Part shown: positions 30,501-45,500 of the stretch, in pieces
Layout of the letters: each line of letters starts with the position of its first letter
How positions within the stretch are numbered: position 1 is the stretch's first letter
DNA from: Branchiostoma floridae
Taxonomy: Eukaryota > Chordata > Leptocardii > Amphioxiformes > Branchiostomatidae
Reading direction: 5' to 3'
NCBI RefSeq assembly: GCF_000003815.2
Contig: NC_049995.1
Location: 16,304,187 to 16,368,186 of the forward strand
DNA: 64,000 nucleotides
The notes under the pieces: generated by a model
Told to the model about the DNA's origin: nothing
Seen by the model: only the letters and a program-made list of their open reading frames with translations
Databases searched by the model: none
Translations under genes and position numbers: made by a program

Positions 30501-33500
30501 TGTCCAGAGCTTCCAGGTTATCGTGTAGCGTGAGAGCCTTCTCAGCGGAGACGTCGGCAAACCTCTGTCTCATCTCCAATGGTAGGCCTTGCTGTCTCAC
30601 GCTCGGGAAGTCCATGTACAGCGCAAAATACGCAGGAGAGCTGGAAATACACACATTCAATGACTAAAAGATAATACAGTGACTTTACATTTGAAAAACA
30701 ATATGTAGTATATTTCACAGATGAATAAGGACTTATTTACCAACAAGTTTGTAAACAGAGCTTTTATAAAATTTTTGCAGTTAACCTCTGTAATGAATTC
30801 CATTAACACCAAAAGTGTACATCTTTAAGTGAAATGAACGGCCGATGCAGTTCCAAAAGAAGCCACTACTGACAAGGACCAAACCTACAGTACAAGAGCT
30901 ACCTACCACCTCTACATCATGACCATAGCATGTCCAGAACATGAGAAATCGAAAATGGAAGTTCTGCTGCAGTACCATAGAAAGGCATTAGGGGTCCATT
31001 ATTGAACTTGGTAATAAGGAATAAGGAAAACTGTTACTTTAACAATGACTAGGAATTAAGGTTAGAGTGTTGAGACTTTTGTCCAAAACACTGATTTTAA
31101 GACCAGAACGCTGATTTTAAGACCAAAACGCTGATTTTAAGACAAGTTACTAGTACATGATTATACAATGTAGATGTACCTAAGCGGTCTGGCAGGCATG
31201 CTCTTGCTGGAGGATGTGGAGGGGGTTCCCCGGAGCCTGTAGTCAGCCAGCTGCGACCGGACCTCGTCTGTAGGGGATTGCTGGGGACGGAAGTTCAAGG
31301 AACTTTACCAAAAGTGCCCCCCGATAGGCAATTCGTACAAAACTTGAACCAAAGTGAGCACTATTTGAATAAACCTTAAATCATAGTAAAAATGTCAATT
31401 GATATAATATTACACTTAATAAACCAGTAACATACCTATTGCTTTGATGGTAGAACTTTGGAGAATGTGTTACAGTACAAGATATTAGATAATGTACTAC
31501 TAATGTGCATAATGCTGGTGACTGTTAAGACTCAAATCTGTTCACAAACATTTTAAACTCATATGTGCACAGTATGTGAAGACAGATGTGCAAAATAAAC
31601 ACATTATCTAACTGTTCGCACAAAATTGTGAAGACATGTTTCTGTGGTACACATACATGTACAATGTACATTAGACTTACTGATATTCAAGTCCTCAATG
31701 TTAGGACAGCTGTTCAGAGATGCAACAAGGAAAATTAGACAAACCAAATTGATTTGTAATAGTAAGAAGATTCAAGAAAGCATCATTCCAGATTCAGTGG
31801 CCACAAAACGTCACTCAGAGCTTCTTAATCATGAACTCATTCAAAAGTAAATATCAAAATGAAAGTATTCTAATTTTCCCAGACTTACGTTTCGAGTGGA
31901 GCCCGGCATGCCGTAAGCACGAGACTGTTTCCTGAGTGCCATCATCGCTCGCGCCCCCCTCCCCACCGTCTGCATCGACAACGCTCTGTGGAGGACATAA
32001 CAGTCATTTCTAAACACATCCAAAGAAGTGGCGGAGAGTTACTGTAATACCTGTCCAAAAGCAAAAGTTAAAGTTGCCCTTGCATCTGTAACAGATGGGT
32101 GATGCCTATCTCTATTTCTGTAGCCCTTGGGCCACACATCTGTGCAAGTCACTACAGCAGGGGGCTATAGTCTGCTGGTTATGATGTGTGTTTAACTCCC
32201 ATACTCTTTCTTATAAGTGCTGTGTGCTAAGCAGAAAAAGCAGCATGTACCATTTTTAAAGTCTTTGGAATGACTTGGCTGGGGTCTGACCTTCATCAGC
32301 ACTTTCACTCTCAATCTCCTTACCTGTCCACGGCCCTTGGAGTGTTGATGGTGATGGTGGGCGTCTCACGTTCCGCACTGCCGGGTCTCAGGTCGCCATC
32401 TTGGGCCAGTCCTTCCTCCGCTTCCTTCTGTAGGTCTGCACTGATGTCTGACAGGAACTTCAGAAGGGCTGCGGAAATAGAAAAAAAATTCAACAAAAAG
32501 ATTAACACGTTTGTTAACACTAGTTCACCTTTATCCGCTAGGTAACCTATATCCGTTGTTTTTAAAAACATGGATTTTAGGGATACCAAGTTGATGGAAA
32601 GAGGTTTTTCAAACTGCAATATTGGGAATATATTACAATTTGAAACCATAAACTGTTCGTCGACTTGGTATCCCTACGTAGTACCCTGTCAAGTTTTCTG
32701 TGACCTTCATTCCTTCATTATGACCTTGATACCTCCTTCCCCTTGTATGGAATTTAACATTTCAGTACTCTGATGCCTTAAACCTCTTTAACCACCACCT
32801 AGAACAAGGACGTAGTTAGCTAAGGGCACAACCCACCGTACGTGCAAATACGTTCTGTCTATGTGCCAAAACGTGGGCAATCTTTTGGGATCCGTAAGTG
32901 ATAAGTACCGCTTCCGTACGAACTCCGGGAATCCGACGGATTTTGAAGAAACAGACACACCGTAGAACTTTAAGTGCAGGCAAAACTTTGTGTGTCATCG
33001 GGCAGTGGTTCAGAAATACGTGGCGGACGTGGTCTAAAAAAAAGGTATGGACTAATTGCACGTACGGCGCCCTTACATTAGCTTCCCACAATTATTTGAA
33101 AGACATCCAAATATTAGTGATGACTGAGGAGGTTCTGAACACCTAGTGTGCTGCTGAGGTTAGTCTCCAAGCAGACCCTACGGTGCCTTAGAGATAGCAT
33201 CAAAGCTGGCCAAGGAGTATAGCCGGCACCGGCGCCCGTTTGACTCCCTTTGGCCGGCTATCTCTCTTTGGCCGGCTATACACATCTAAGGACATGTTTA
33301 ACTTTCCCACAATTATTTGACAGACGTCCAATTATCACCAGGTTCGTTAGTGATGACGGAGGAGGTTTTGAACACCTAGTGTGCTGCTGAGTTGTTCCTC
33401 GCACTTACTGCTGTCCCTTTTTGCCCTACTGTACTTTCTACTGGTCCTTCTATTGGTAGATGTTCTCCTCTGGGCTGGAAAGGGAAATGCTAGGACGTTT

Positions 33501-36500
33501 CTACACATTTTTATGATATTACAATTAACATTGAACAAGATGAAAAACAAACAAAACATATCTACAATCTTGAGATCCTACCTTACGTTATCCAAATTTC
33601 AAGTTAATTTATCACCCTGGATACTATGATGACAATGACGGAAAAACTCCTTGCAATTCAAAGCGGTTTGTTATCCTGAAATCTTGTTGAAAAGGCAGAC
33701 ATGACTGAAAATTAGAGTGCATATTAGTATAATTATTATTACATCATAGTTTACATGTATTACTACTGGTCCTTCTATATCTGCTTCTTGGGGCTGGAAA
33801 GGAAAACACTAGGAAAACACACTTTCTACATGTTCTTATGATATTACATACAACTGTATTTTCTACTGGATCTTCTACAAGTAGATCTGTTCATCTCTGG
33901 GCTGAAAAGGAAAACACTGGGAAGTTTCTATATGGTTCTATATTCTTTTTTTTCTGAGAGTTAATCAACTGCTTTACAACAACATCACGAATTCAAAGTA
34001 GTTCTATAACTGTTACAGCACTTTCAGCTGGAATTTACAATTACAAAATCATATTAGCACAGAAATATTCAGAAAAGAAAAGTTGTGTTTCAAAGGATTT
34101 ACATGTAGAAACAGCATACTAAACCAAAGGTATGAAAACATGTTCAACAATGATTATCTCTTGAAACTCTTATCCGAGCAGAGAGGTTTTCTTTAATCAT
34201 GTCTTAAAAACAGCAGACAAATATATACGGGGTTGGACAAGTCCACTAGCCCCATTGTCCACTCGGCGGGCAAGTGAAAGTACTGTTTGGGCAAGTGCAT
34301 TTCCTACCCAACTTGCCCAATCGGGCAAGTAAGATTTTTCCATGAGAGAGATTTTGATATACATGTACATGTAGTTTTGACCCTTTTTATGGTCATGACA
34401 TCAAGCAATGGTCAACAAAGTAAAAAAAAAAAAAAAAAAAAATTCACGGGTCTTAGTGGCAAGTGTGCAGATGTTAACACACTGGCAGCACCAAATCCGT
34501 AGGTGTTTTTGGCACCTTTAGACAAATTAGCCGTGAGGCTCGGTGGGCGTCACTCCACCGTCATGGGGGCAGGGGCATGGCGAGTATCGAACTCAGGACC
34601 TACTGATTCTGATTCCAACGCTCTAGCCGTTGCGCCACACAGACACCCCACAAAGTAAAATGGAGGCAATAATAAGAATTCCATTGCTGGAAGTCAAAAA
34701 GCATATAAAAGTGACATTTGAATTGGGCAAGTGAAAAATTGATTCGGGCAAGTAAATTTTTTATAAGCTTGCCCGATAGGACAAGTGAATTTTAGAAAAC
34801 TTGTCCAACCCTGATACATTGAAAATTCTAAGACATTCATCACAAACATGTACTGTCATTTTAGCATAATTTATCGACAAGTTTGTCACACATAACATTA
34901 CGATTTAATCCTGCAGAAGTACACAAAAAATCAACAATTCTGAAGTCAGCAGTGCAGTTCTGGAAATGTTAAACACTTGTAAATCCCCCCCCCCCCCAAA
35001 AAAAACTTTCCACAAACACGTTACAGTACCTTTATCGTACACCTCATCCACTTCTGCCTCAGGTACGTCCTCGCTAACCACGATATCCGGCGCCGTTACC
35101 GGGCTGGTCGTCACGGTCGGCGTGGGAGGGGTGGGGGGTACAGGACTAGGGGAGGGGGAGGGGGGTGCCGGCGAGACCCGCCCGGAACTGTGGCTGCCCG
35201 GACGGCTGCTGACGCTCGGCGAGCGAGCGATGGAGACTTTCCGTCCGCTGGAGGGGCGCCGACCCCCCGCGGCTAGGCGGAGACTCAGCCTGTTTTGCTG
35301 AAAAAACACAAAATACAAACATATATATTAAGGTGCGTTTATGAAGGTTAGACATCCATATTTTAAAAAAGTACAATCCAATCTCTACAACTGGATAAAA
35401 AAGGAGATTAACTTCCGAATGTTTCGAGTGATGTCCATCACAATTCTTCTTCAGAAGGTCATCTGTGTTCAATCAATCAATCAATCAATCTGCCAATCAA
35501 TCAAATGATGAAGTATTTGATCAATCCATCAGACCCCTAACTGTCTGAGTGTGAAAAACTTGTAAGTAAAGTTCTGAACAGATTTGTAATTTTTTTTAGG
35601 ATAACTCAAGGCCTAATTTGAGAATATCAAAGGACTGGGCAAAATTTAAAAGTACAATCTTGCAAGGTGTTGGAAAAAAAATCTTATGTTGCTATTGAAT
35701 GAGCATCAATAGTTTATGGTGCATTGTCAAGGTTCTACCTGTTAAAACATTTCAATGATAAGGTGCCTTACCCTGTCTATTCTGGGCTGAGTGATGAACT
35801 GGGCCCACTTTGTCTCTGTCATTTTCTCCTTCTTAAGTTTCTGTTGGGTTGTCTTCCCTCCTCCGGGTTCCCTAAATGGAACAAAAGTAAGGTATGATTT
35901 ACAGAAAAAGTTTGTAAAGTTGATTTCATTTCTTAATTCTCAACTCTGTTGTTAGCTGCTTTAAAAATATGTTACTACTATTGGAAAGTGAGTGAGTGAA
36001 TGATTCCCACTTGCTATGATTAAACCAGGGCTGTCTCGAGCTTTAATTTTTTTCCCCACTCATTGTTTGGCAGCCCGTGTTGTTATTTCTGTTGTTACTG
36101 AAATACATTTCAATTTCATGTCACAAAGTTCTAATTTATAGAATGGATGTGGTGATCAAGTTTTGGTTTATTCCAACAAGCAAAATTCCATAATGGGATG
36201 GAGGGACGTATCCTTGGTGACAGCATTGGGTCATACATTCCTTACTTACTGGAAGATTTTTCTTTTAGAATGTCCATAAACCAAGGATTCAATTCAATGG
36301 ACCTTACTATACATTCACATTTAAACACCTCCTACGCAGCGACATCCAACAGTGAAACCGCCTGTCTGGATGTACCCTGCAATCTCAACCGTCACTCTTA
36401 GTTCCTGTGGGTGTCACCACTAACAAGCTGTCAGCCAATCAGAGAATACATGTAGGCCTTTCAGTTTTCAAAAGAGAACTTCTTGCATATACAATGTATA

Positions 36501-39500
36501 CATATGTATAAGGGTAAGCTCATCAATATCTATAAGCAGGGCAGTCAGGAACTAAGGGTGACGGTTGAGAAAACAGGGTACATCCAGACAGACGGTTTCG
36601 CCATTGGATGTTCCTGCATAGGAGGATGACAACAGTTCACACAGCATTTTGCCTTACTTGAGGTCCCAGCATGAGGAAATGGGCATCATGACACTCGGTC
36701 CCTCCAGCGACATGGACTCCAGCAGCCAGTTCAGCGCACACAGCTGACGGAAAAAACTCTCCCTGCAACAAGAAGAAAATTGGGTTAAGACAATACGACC
36801 ATTGACTTGTTACTGACAGCATAAATTGTCATGTGCATTAAGCAAATAGCCAATAACATCCACTATGATCATAATTCCACCAGGTGCCATGATACCGCCA
36901 CCTCAAAAAACGTTAGTATAGAGGTCTTCCCAAGATTGTCTTGAACACCGAATGTTAAATATCCTATATGTAATACAATTCAGATATTTAGGTGTTCAGA
37001 AGACAATCTTGGGAAAGCCTCTATTACAACGTTTTTTTGAGGTGGCAGTATAATGGCACCTGGTGGAATTATGCGAATGTATGTTATCTATCCTTGAAAT
37101 ATTTTCTGTGTTTTTCTTTTGTGAAGTTGAACATATCTTTACTGTCTTTGATGCATTGACTTTCTAATTGGGCAGTTAGATCAAATAAGAATTACCTTTT
37201 TTGTAACTTATGCTGGCAAATTAACTGTTACAAATTGTTGATGACAGTATAAGATGATACTGGAACTGTACTAAATGAAGTCTAAAATAGTTTGCTTTTC
37301 AAGCTGCATTTTTTACAAACTGACATAACCGCTAATAACATGGACAATAGAAGTCAATCATTTTGATAAGACTGACATTGTACTCCACATTACTATGTTG
37401 AATATATGACATAATCATAATCATACTCCAAGCCCCTAACACCCCCAATAGTAGAGTGGTATGTTCTTACAGTTCATTTGGTGTTGCCGGTTGGGCAGCG
37501 TTAATGTTGGAATAACAGGGGGTGAAGGGTCGGGGAGGGGCGCTGTGCGGTCCCTTCTTCTTCTTGGTGCTGACGGCAGAACGTGTGCGAACGGAGGGCG
37601 CAAACTCGGACTGGGCAGCCAGGTCTATTGTTCTGTATAGGAAAGGGAAAGAAGGAAAATTATGAGCAATTTAGTCAATACATAGCAAAATCTAGATGTT
37701 ACTCGCCCTATCATTCACTGTTGCTTTAGCTAACAGTGTCTTGTTCTTGTTCTATCATATGTTGAACAAACTGTTGTCTACAATCATGCCTTGCAATCAA
37801 CGTAAAAAGACAGCATACTTCTTTTAGAATATTCTACAAAATGGTGATAACTTTACATGTTGAAGACAAATGACAATAGTAACTACATTGTACACAATGT
37901 AGTAACAGAGTCAGACTTAGTTGTGACTTCTACATTTCTTTACAGTTCTTTCTTTTAAACTATACCATGTGCTAATATGGTGCCTACCCTGCATGGCTGG
38001 TAGCAGCACTTTTTGTCCTCGCACTACTCCCCTCGGGAACTTCTGTTTGGAAAAACCTGGGAAAGGGACAACACACAGAAACTTGGATTAATCGAACTGA
38101 AATACATGAAACTGGGAAAAGGGTTTCTTGAGAAAGACAAATAAAGTCGAAACCGGTCGAATTTCGGAGTATCAGTCGTCATCGTTCCATACCTTATTGA
38201 TATATGTGAAAGGGCTAAGCTTTGAAAAAACATCTGATCCTAAGGGAGGGTCTTTTTAGCGAATGCCCACAAACGCCCACTCTAGAGAAGTCCGCGCTCC
38301 ACGAATCTCATTTTTTTGGCTTGGAATATGTCCACGTTGTGCTCCCATGTATTAATCCTGAGTTTCAAGTCAATCCATTGACCCGGAGTGACATAAATCA
38401 AAGTTTCGATTCTCGATGGTCTTTTTAGCGAACGCCCAGCAAAATGTCTTTTTAGCGAATGCCCACTATATCCACAAAAATATAGGCCGTCGCGCAACGA
38501 CACCTAAACCTACCACCACAAACATGTTCAAGATGGTGTCCCATTAATGTGTACGGAGTTTCCGTGCTTTACAAGCATTTTAAGTCCCTGTTTTTGGTCA
38601 AAATGTACGGCGACGATACTACCATACTTTACTATAGCAATTCAAAATGGCGGGCACTAGTCATGTGACCTTCTTGCGGGACTGTTCTATAAGTATCGCG
38701 GGAGGGACTGTTGTAGCATAGCTTCTCATACAACCATTTTAGAGTGAATTCTGAACAAGATTTTCATTTCATAGTGCTATCATCTGACTGATATTGACAA
38801 TGTGGTCATTTTTTCTGTGCTATTATTACCCAGGTTTGAGGAACTTAGTGCAAATATGGATATTGATTCACCTCAGTGCCCAATTAATGTACAAAAGGCT
38901 CAGACACATTAGTGTTATAAACCTGAATAGGGGCAGGTAACCAATACTAGAAAAACATAGCTATTTATTATTAACAATACTATTTACATTATGATAATAA
39001 CTCTTCACCAAACTGGACTTTTGTTATCTTTATTTATCACAGAAACATTGTTACAATGAGGATTTGATTAGATGAGTATCTGTTACAGTGTGTACAAACT
39101 TATTATATTTCAGCCATACATAGTATGGTGAAATATATTGTATTCGTAATGTTTCTTTCTTTCTTTCTTTCTTTCTTTCTCCTGTCAAATCTTCAAAGTG
39201 ATTCATCTCCGCCGTTCCTGGACCGAATGACCTGAAATTTGGCACAGGGGTAGAATGGGCCAATACCTTGATGCTTTTTTCTCAGTTTTTTCATATCTGC
39301 CTCTAAAATGATTTTATTGAGATTTTTTGGTCAATTTTAGACCAAACCTGTATATTTTGGCCCCTGTACCCTGGTATTACAACCAAATGAGCTGAAATTT
39401 GACAGAGATGTGCCTTGATAATGCCCCCATATAAATTCAATAACACTTTTGGTGTACAGTACAACAAAATGCTTATTTTTGCGATTTTTTGACCAATTTT

Positions 39501-42500
39501 TGACCAAAAAAGGACACTTTTGGCTCCTGTACCTTGATATTGCAACCGAATGAGCTGAAATTTGACACAGATGTGCCTTGATAATCCCTTCATATAAATT
39601 CAATAACACCTTTGGTGTACAGTGCAACAAAATGCTTATTTTTGCGATTTTTGGCCAATTTTTGACCAAAAAAGGACACTTTTGGCTCCTGTACCCTGGC
39701 ATTACAATTAAATGACCTGAAATTTGGTATAGATAGGCATTAGATACTTGGTAACAAGATTCAAGTAAAATTTTTGACATAAACAACTTTAAAATGATTA
39801 ATTTTGGCACTTTTCTGAGGGGAAATTTGTTTCTTTTGGCCTCCTGACGTGACCTTCCGTGACCCCGCACAGAGCCACACCTGTGCGCGTCAGCCGGAGA
39901 GTTAATTGAATCGAAGACCTAGCCAATCAGCGAAGAGGAGGCCAAAGGCTAATTAATATTCATAAGCGGGGCCTCATGATCCCGTATATAGCAGTGTTCC
40001 CGCCAGGGGGAGCGAAGCCCGCCTAAGGCTCTCGCATTTTAGACTATTCAGAAGGACTTATATTGTATCAGTTCTTAGGGGCATATCTATGATAATCGCA
40101 GCAGTCACTTAACTTCTCTTCAGGAGTTTAGCGTAACACTATTTCAGGTCAAACCGTCAAAGGCAACTAAAAACAAACTATAACGTTACTGAGTTCAACA
40201 GTACTTATAACTTGTTATCCGAAGTTGAAACGCTAGCGATGGTATTTTCGTTGCGCTGTTAGCTCCGTGCGACTGTTGTTGACGGTCTTATAACGGTATA
40301 TTTTGCACCCCTGTACCCTGGTATGAGTAACATTTGGTATAGATAGGCATAAGATAGTTGGTAAAATGATCCAAGTAAAATTTTTGGCATAAAGTACTGT
40401 AAAAGGCTTAATTACAGCACTTTTTTTAGGGGAAATTGGTTTTCTTTCGTTCTCCATGCCATGACCTTTCGGACGTTCACCCCACAGAACCGACATCTGC
40501 ACCTGCGTCTAGCCGGCAGGAAGAGTTAATTCAATTAATGGTTCAGCCAATCAGCGAAGAGGAAAGCGAAGGCTAATTAATATTCATAAGCGGGACCACA
40601 CAATACGTTAACTTGAAGACTCAGGACGTACAGACTTCTCGCCAGGATTTTTTCAAAGCGTCGGACAGGGGTCCGGGGTCCGCCGAATGTCCCTGGCGGG
40701 GTCCAGGGGCAGGGCCACTGTGGGGGGGGGGGGGGGACCCAGGTGGGCGAAGCCCCCCAGGAAGCTCTTGCATTTTAGACTATTGAGAAGGCTTCTTTTA
40801 TCAGTTTTTTTAGGGCCATATCTACGATAATCGTAGCAGTCACTTACTTCTCTTCAGCAGTTTGACTTTAAAATATTTCAGGTCAAAGCTTCAAAGACAA
40901 CTAAAACCTCATAAACAACAAACTTTACTTAGCTCAACAGTATACAAAAATATTGTACGGGTTGCCATCCTTAGTTGAAGCGCTTATTTATAGCGCTAGT
41001 ATCTTCGCTGCGCCGTTAGCCGCCGTGCGACTTTTGTTGACGGTCTGATATCCCTACGTCGCCGCCTCGCTGATATTCCCACGGACATGTTTCAAGAAAA
41101 ATACCCAGCAAAAAACGCTGTTCTGCGTCAAATTCTATTCTATAAAACATGTGGGACTCAGTGTTACAGTCTAAATATTTTGTAGAAGCACCGCTGTAGG
41201 AAAGAAGGTCCAAGCAATGTAAAACATCACGTAGCATGAAGTTCGCTGTCAACTGGCACACAGCACATGACTGTTTGAAACTCTAAGTCTAATCAACAGC
41301 CGTGTTTGATTGATAGCCGGCGGTCCTTTGATGAAGTCGGCGAAAGGTGCGTTAGTTAGAAAATCTGCGTTTAGTTTTGATACGTAATTATAAGTTATAC
41401 AGTGGCGAGAATGATTATTTTCTCATCAATATTTCTCTTCAGAATTATTTGAACTTAATTGTACATCTAAACAATTGGCTTACCTGTGCAATGTTTATAT
41501 GATTAATGATCAGTGTACTGAAATCATGTGTAACGTATGGCTCCTAGTCAATAGATCAGCATTTTCTCTATAGTGACCACCTGTCTATAGTGGCCACATT
41601 TCCTAGTGCTGTTGTTGTTTGACATAAACTTTGAACATTTAAATTGTAAGTAACTTTAAACTGCCAGAGTTTCAGCCCAATAAAACACTCTCAGCGCCAG
41701 GGTATGAACAGACTGACCAGACAGACGAAAATAAATCCTCGAACAAGGTTCAATCGTATCTTCCGGGTCTGGCAGGAAGTTGTTAAACTAAAATAAGAAT
41801 AGGCTCGATGGCTGATTGCATACAAAGTAAAACAGTTGAACAGTTTTACAGCTTGAAGAAAACAAACGCTCCTACAGTACCTACGCACCTGCTTGATAAT
41901 TATTAAATCGTATGCCCTACTTGAATAAAAAAAGTTCACTGCAATAATAAATGTACCCACATCACAAGGAGCTTATACTTTTTTAAACTTACACCTAGTT
42001 ATCGTACTGAAAATTGTTAATGACATTACATGAAGTCATTCAACAATTTTCAGTCATGATGAAAATTTTCTGAATGGAAGGTGTGATTATTGTCATTTTC
42101 TGAAAAATAGAAGCAAGCTCTGTTTTTACCTGGAATCAATTCACAATACCACTCCACTTTGGGGGATAATGTACTGTTAAGAGGATGTTCCATTTTTGCG
42201 CAGGGGTGATTTGGAACAGTCCAATGTTGCGTGGGAAGGGGTATGGCTGAAATATGCTGTATTTGCTCTTAAGCAAATGTCGGCCTTTCTAGTTTCAAAT
42301 ACAAAAATGTATTTCGTTTCACTTCCTAAATATTTTAAAAGTATTGGAAGAAGCAAGGAGTTGACACATAAACAATATTAATTGCATTATTTATGTGCAG
42401 TAAAATGTGACCACATGCTATCAATAGCCTAATAAAATGTTGGAACATGGCACAAGCGGGCTCCTCTTCTGAGTACAGAAAGGAAATGTTTTATAACATT

Positions 42501-45500
42501 TAGTTATGACGTAGAAAATTTCAATTGTAAAATGTACCTTTATTAACATTTACAAACAAATTGTTTTTTTCTCTTCTTAATAAATGACAACAATACAGGT
42601 AAGTAAGGTGTGTTTCCTTTTATAACAGGCCAGGTAAGACGCCGTACAGGTAAGTAAGGTGTGTTTTCTTTTATAGCAGACCAGGTAAGACACCTTACAG
42701 GTGAGTAAGGTGTGTTTCCTTGACTACAGACTAGGTAAGACACCTTACAGGTGAGCAACGTGTATTTCCTTTCATTACAGACCAGGTAAGACACCGTACA
42801 GGTGAGTAACGTGTATTTCCTTTGATTACAGACCAGGTAAGACACCGTACAGGTGAGTAAGGTGTGTTTCCTTGACTACAGACTAGGTAAGACACCGTAC
42901 AGGTGAGTAACGTGTATTTCCTTTGATTACAGACCAGGTAAGACACCATACAGGTGAGTAAGGTGTGTTTCCTTTTATAACAGACTAGGTAAGACACCGT
43001 ATAGGTAAGTAACGTGTATTTCCTTTCAGTACAGACTAGGTAAGACACCGTACAGGTGAGTAAGGTGTGTTTCTTTTATAACAGAATAGGTAAGACACCG
43101 TACATGTGAATAACGTGTATTTCCTTTGATTACAGACCAGGTAAGACACCGTACAGGTGAGTAACGTGTATTTCCTTTGATAACAGGCCAGGTAAGACAC
43201 CATACAGGTAAGTAAGGTGTGTTTCTTTTTATAACAGACCAGGTATGACACCGTGCATGTGAATAACGTGTATTTCCTTTGATTACAGACCAGGTAAGAC
43301 ACCGTACAGGTGAGTAAGGTGTGTTTCCTTGACTACAGACTAGGTAAGACACCTTACAGGTGAGCAACGTGTATTTCCTTTCATTACAGACCAGGTAAGA
43401 CACCGTACAGGTGAGTAACGTGTATTTCCTTTGATTACAGACCAGGTAAGACAGCGTACATGTGAGTAAGGTGTGTTTCCTTGACTACAGACTAGGTAAG
43501 ACACCGTACAGGTGAGTAACGTGTATTTCCTTTGATTACAGACCAGGTAAGACACCATACAGGTGAGTAAGGTGTGTTTCCTTTTATAACAGACTAGGTA
43601 AGACACCGTACAGGTAAGTAACGTGTATTTCCTTTCAGTACAGACCAGGTAAGACACCGTACAGGTAAGTAACGTGTATTTCCTTTGATAACAGGCCAGG
43701 TAAGACACCATACAGGTAAGTAAGGTGTGTTTCTTTTTATAACAGACCAGGTATGACACCGTGCATGTGAGTAACGTGTATTTCCTTTGATTACAGACCA
43801 GGTAAGACACCATACAGGTGAGTAACGTGTATTTCCTTTCATTACAGACTAGGTAAGACACCGCACAGGTGAGTAAGGTGTGTTTCCTTTGTCTATAGAC
43901 CAGATAGGGTATTACACAGGTGAGTAAGGCGTCTTTCCTTTGCCTATATACCATATAGGCCATTATACAGGTGAGTGAGGCGTCTTTCCTTTGCCTATAG
44001 ACCAGATAGGGTATTATGCAGGTGAGTAAAGCAACTTTCCTTTGCCTGTAGACCAGGAAGGGTATTATACAGGTAAGTTAGGTGTCTTTCCTTCGCCTAT
44101 ATACCAGATGGGGCATTATACAGGTAATTAAGGTGTCTTTCCCTTGCCTATATACCAGATAGGCCATTATACAGGTGAATAAGGTGTCTTTCCTTTGCCT
44201 ATAGACCAGATAAGCCATTAAACAGGTGAGTAAGGTGTCTTTCCTTTGCCTATAGACCAGATAGGCCATTATACAGGTAAGTAAGATGTCTTTACTTTGC
44301 CTATAGACCAGACAGGGTATTATACAGGTGAGTAAAGCGTCTTTCCTTTGCCTATAGACCAGATAGGTATTAAACAGGTGAGTAAAGCAACTTACTTACC
44401 TGTATAATGCCCTATCTGGTCTAAAGGCAAAGGAAAGACGCCTTACTCATCTGTGCGGTGTCTTACCTGGTCTGTAATCAAAGGAAATACACGTTACTCA
44501 CCTGTACGGTGTCTTACCTGGTCTGTTATAAAAGGAAACGTACCTTACTTACCTGTATGGTGTCTTACCTGGCCTGTTATCAAAGGAAATACACGTTACT
44601 CACCTGTATGTTGTCTTACCTGGTCTGTAATCAAAGGAAATACACGTTACTCACCTGTACGGTGTCTTACCTAGTCTGTAGTCAAGGAAACACACCTTAC
44701 TCACCTGTACGGTGTCTTACCTGGTCTGTAATCAAAGGAAATACACGTTACTCACCTGTACGGTGTCTTACCTGGTCTGTAATGAAAGGAAATACACGTT
44801 GCTCACCTGTAAGGTGTCTTACCTAGTCTGTAGTCAAGGAAACACACCTTACTCACCTGTACGGTGTCTTACCTGGTCTGCTATAAAAGGAAACACACCT
44901 TACTTACCTGTACGGTGTCTTACCTGGCCTGTTATAAAAGGAAACACACCTTACTTACCTGTATTGTTGTCATTTATTAAGAAGAGAAAAAAACAATTTG
45001 TTTGTAAATGTTAATAAAGGTACATTTTACAATTGAAATTTTCTACGTCATAACTAAATGTTATAAAACATTTCCTTTCTGTACTCAGAAGAGGAGCCCG
45101 CTTGTGCCATGTTCCAACATTTTATTAGGCTATTGATAGCATGTGGTCACATTTTACTGCACATAAATAATGCAATTAATATTGTTTATGTGTCAACTTC
45201 TTCCAATACTTTTAAAATATTTAGGAAGTGAAACGAAATACATTTTTGTATTTGAAATAAGTTTGTACACACTGTAACAGATAATTACTCATCTAATCAA
45301 ATCCTCATTGTAACAATGTTTCTGTGATAAATAAAGATAAGAAAAGTCCAGTTTGGTGAAGAGTTATTATTATAATGTAAATAGTATTGTTAATAATAAA
45401 TAGCTATGTTTTTCTAGTATTGGTTACCTGCCCCTATTCAGGTTTATAACACTAATGTGTCTGAGCCTTTTGTACATTAATTGGGCACTGAGGTGAATCA

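Noticed and set aside
39103-39870. Minus-strand frames of 96-177 codons with repeated CPFLVKNW and LNLYEG
   Set aside because: They come from the 163-bp tandem repeats; no homology recognised and repeats are in intronic mobile DNA.
42543-45014. Multiple 80-207-codon open frames on both strands with repeated YLVC.QRKYTLLTC
   Set aside because: Artefact of the 51-bp minisatellite; open in parallel frames and mirrored by the palindrome.
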